NCBI RefSeq assembly: GCF_000243415.2
Contig: NZ_KI912270.1
Location: 2,852,001-2,916,000, forward strand
Direction: 5' to 3'
DNA from: Mycolicibacterium tusciae JS617
GTDB taxonomy: Bacteria > Actinomycetota > Actinomycetes > Mycobacteriales > Mycobacteriaceae
DNA: 64,000 nucleotides
Shown here: positions 62,262 to 64,000 of the stretch, piece after piece
Numbering within the stretch: position 1 is the first letter of the stretch
Layout: each line of letters begins with the position of its first letter
Translations under genes and position numbers: made by a program
The notes under the pieces: generated by a model
What the model saw: the letters and a program-made list of their open reading frames with translations, nothing else
Databases searched by the model: none
Told to the model about the DNA's origin: nothing

Positions 62262-63946
62262 TAGCCCTCCGGTGAAATTTCGTTGACTCGGTACAACCGC
62301 CAGTCGGGCTGGCTATCACCGTTGTTAGGTACTTCGAGTTCGAGCGTGGCTATATCGGCGCCCGTGTCGTACAGCGTGGGGAAACGCAAGTTGAGCGCGT
62401 CTGCGGTACCGCGGCCCTCTCGAGGTATCGCAAGCATGTATTTGATGCCATGCAAAGCCGGTTCATTCAGCGCAGTGGTGAAGTCCGGGTCGGACGGCAC
62501 CACAAATGTTCTCGGGTTGTCGGAGGCCGCAATTACGGCGAATCCGTATTCGGTGTCGGTGATTACCGAACCCTCTGGAAGGTTCAGTCGCTCCAAGTAA
62601 TGCGCGATGTCGCATTCGGTGGAAAAGCTGGCGGCGATGCGATGCTCGATTGCTTTGCGTTCGCTGACGCTGTCGGGGTCTGGTGCCAGCACCGCGCCGA
62701 GCGCGTACTCCTGCGGTGCGTATTTGGGCTGTCCCATCCCCCACGCTGTGACGGGTATTGCCACCGCGAACACCGTTGCTACTGGCACGTAGGCTGCCCA
62801 TGACCGCCGTTGTGGCTGCGGTCCCACGGGGGGTATCGGTGCGTACTTGCCTGGCCGCTTGGCGGGCGCCAGGGCACCGTCGGGAACGGCCAGCATCGCA
62901 AGACAGGCCGCCAAGGGGATCGCGACGATGTAGAACCGCAGGAACGGGAACGTCGATCCGGTGGCATAGCTGACGGCCTGAAACATCAGTGCGGCGCCGT
63001 ATATCGCCACCGGCACAATCAGCACATGCCAATCGGGCGTGCGTCGGCGGCGCGCTACGGCCCACAGCGCAAGGGGGACCAACGTCGGCGCCAGCAAGCA
63101 GATGCACACGGCCGCGAACGTGAGACCGTCGCCCAATCCCGGTGAACTATGGCCGGTTTGCTCAAGAATCGCGGCATTGCCGTACTGCGAGCTGAACTGC
63201 CCGAAGGCCACCCCGGTGATCAACCAGCTGATCCCAGCCCATCCGATAAATGCCACCAGACCAGGACCGCTCACCATGATCAGGTCCAGCAGCGCACGGC
63301 GTGGCCGGGGTGCCGGACGTGCGCGCAGATACGTGGTCAGTCCGACCAGTGTTCCCGCAGCGGCAACGCAGGCTACGGCGTCGTAGCGCGTCAGATACGC
63401 CAGCCCCATCGCGATGCCGCCCGCTGTCACCAGATGGTGGACATCGTCGTCCACCATCCACCTGATGAGACGGCGCACCGCCCACGTCATGAAGAAGAGG
63501 AACGGCGCCTCACTCATGCCATTGGCGCCGTAGAAGATGATCATCGGGTTGAGTGCGAACAGCGCAGTTATCGCGAGCACGTACCTTCGGGGCAGTCCGC
63601 GGTCAGTGCCCATGCTCATGATCTGGACGGCGGCACCGGCCATGAAGACAGCGGACATCATGGTTCCGGAGAAGGCCCGTTCGGTCATATCCGTCCACAG
63701 CGGACTCATCGCGATGGCGGGGATCTGCACGACCGCGGTCAGCGGAGTGAAGATGAAGCCGATCGCCGCCAGATGAGGATCACGGCTGAAAACCACGCCT
63801 TGTGCCGCGGCCACCCTCGACAGTGCGTCACCCAAGATGAATCCGTGCCGTACCTGGAGCCAGTAACCGACGGCCAGGTAACCCGTCAGCACCACCGAAA
63901 AGACCGTCCCCTTGAGCCGCCGGTCCGACCACACCGCAGTCATCAC
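62258..63946 (-). CDS. polytopic GT-C-like membrane protein
   Basis: 562 aa with about ten to twelve hydrophobic helices, then a soluble C-terminal domain (~430-562). The first extracytoplasmic loop after helix 1 carries GDALSRVAAAQGVVFSRDPHL; an acidic residue in this loop is the catalytic position in GT-C glycosyltransferases using polyprenyl-phosphate sugars. FYGANGMSEAPFLFFM and YLTRYDAVACVAAAG are also typical of that fold. A glycosyltransferase role is therefore plausible but unproven. GTG 63946 overlaps the stop of the next gene upstream (GTGA); a following ATG at 63943 is an alternative start. Confidence 0.75.
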   Translation of the reverse strand: MMTAVWSDRRLKGTVFSVVLTGYLAVGYWLQVRHGFILGDALSRVAAAQGVVFSRDPHLAAIGFIFTPLTAVVQIPAIAMSPLWTDMTERAFSGTMMSAVFMAGAAVQIMSMGTDRGLPRRYVLAITALFALNPMIIFYGANGMSEAPFLFFMTWAVRRLIRWMVDDDVHHLVTAGGIAMGLAYLTRYDAVACVAAAGTLVGLTTYLRARPAPRPRRALLDLIMVSGPGLVAFIGWAGISWLITGVAFGQFSSQYGNAAILEQTGHSSPGLGDGLTFAAVCICLLAPTLVPLALWAVARRRRTPDWHVLIVPVAIYGAALMFQAVSYATGSTFPFLRFYIVAIPLAACLAMLAVPDGALAPAKRPGKYAPIPPVGPQPQRRSWAAYVPVATVFAVAIPVTAWGMGQPKYAPQEYALGAVLAPDPDSVSERKAIEHRIAASFSTECDIAHYLERLNLPEGSVITDTEYGFAVIAASDNPRTFVVPSDPDFTTALNEPALHGIKYMLAIPREGRGTADALNLRFPTLYDTGADIATLELEVPNNGDSQPDWRLYRVNEISPEGY

Positions 63947-64000
63947 TCTTGGTCGTCAGCGTCTTTAGGCTGCTCTGTCAGCCCATGAAAGGTCTTCTCC
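63943..64000 (-). CDS. C-terminal end of an unidentified gene
   Basis: Only the last 18 codons and stop are inside the window (ending KTFHGLTEQPKDADDQE, stop TGA at 63943-63945). The GTGA overlap with the GT-C-like gene is the usual signature of a coupled upstream gene. Too short to identify. Confidence 0.5.
   Translation of the reverse strand, partial: EKTFHGLTEQPKDADDQE

Noticed and set aside
62456..62464. GGTTCA motif (minus-strand TGAACC) as a third SigL promoter
   Set aside because: No CGT at 16 bp downstream and it lies inside a coding sequence; similar hexamers near 53170, 36439 and 23789 fail the same test.

Overview
The window is a gene-dense, high-GC actinobacterial chromosome segment, almost certainly from a mycobacterium of the rapid-grower (Mycolicibacterium-like) type. 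Evidence: an ESX-4 type VII secretion locus, mycobacterial cutinases, SigL/RslA, four paralogous TIGR00027 methyltransferases, DUF732, a 13E12-family HNH relic, many GTG/TTG starts, and candidate leaderless promoters. Gene order matches Mycobacterium tuberculosis blocks Rv3446c-Rv3465 and Rv0711-Rv0737 as I remember them. Those blocks are far apart in M. tuberculosis but lie side by side here, as I recall they do in M. smegmatis.

Layout, left to right. 0-8 kb: ESX-4 core (eccC4, eccD4, mycP4, eccB4). 8-12 kb: a CGNR regulator divergent from a DMT exporter, then three cutinase-like hydrolases in tandem. 12-16.6 kb (minus): the alpha operon infA-rpmJ-rpsM-rpsK-rpsD-rpoA-rplQ-truA. 16.9-24.3 kb (plus): a redox/signalling module (response regulator fused to a thioredoxin-reductase-like flavoprotein, then a cNMP-domain histidine kinase), two F420-type LLM oxidoreductases, a TIGR03086 protein, and rmlB-rmlC for dTDP-rhamnose. 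24.4-28.1 kb: the valine/propionate operon mmsA-fadE9-mmsB with an Arg-rich small ORF inside it. 28-35 kb: a decayed 13E12/HNH gene, two serine esterases, a HAD hydrolase, and a GAF-type two-component pair.

35-41.3 kb (minus) is the most interesting region. sigL-rslA is followed at once by a four-gene operon encoding a ThDP enzyme, an SRPBCC-like protein, a KAS III-like enzyme and a PLP aminotransferase. Both sigL and this operon are preceded by the same motif, TGAACC-N16-CGTNTY. I infer a SigL-controlled small-molecule pathway next to its own sigma factor. 41.4-44 kb: map, adk, secY. 44-48 kb: four tandem methyltransferases. 48-54.7 kb: sppA, a DUF732 protein and the spc ribosomal block rplN to rplO. 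55-59 kb: a sulfatase (AtsA), a lipoprotein and the formylglycine-generating enzyme that would activate AtsA, beside a methyltransferase relic. 59-64 kb: a DUF2306 membrane protein and TetR regulator sharing a palindrome-rich intergenic region, zwf, and a GT-C-like membrane protein.

I saw no tRNA, rRNA, CRISPR array, insertion sequence or prophage. All homology statements are from recognising protein sequence by eye; no search was run.
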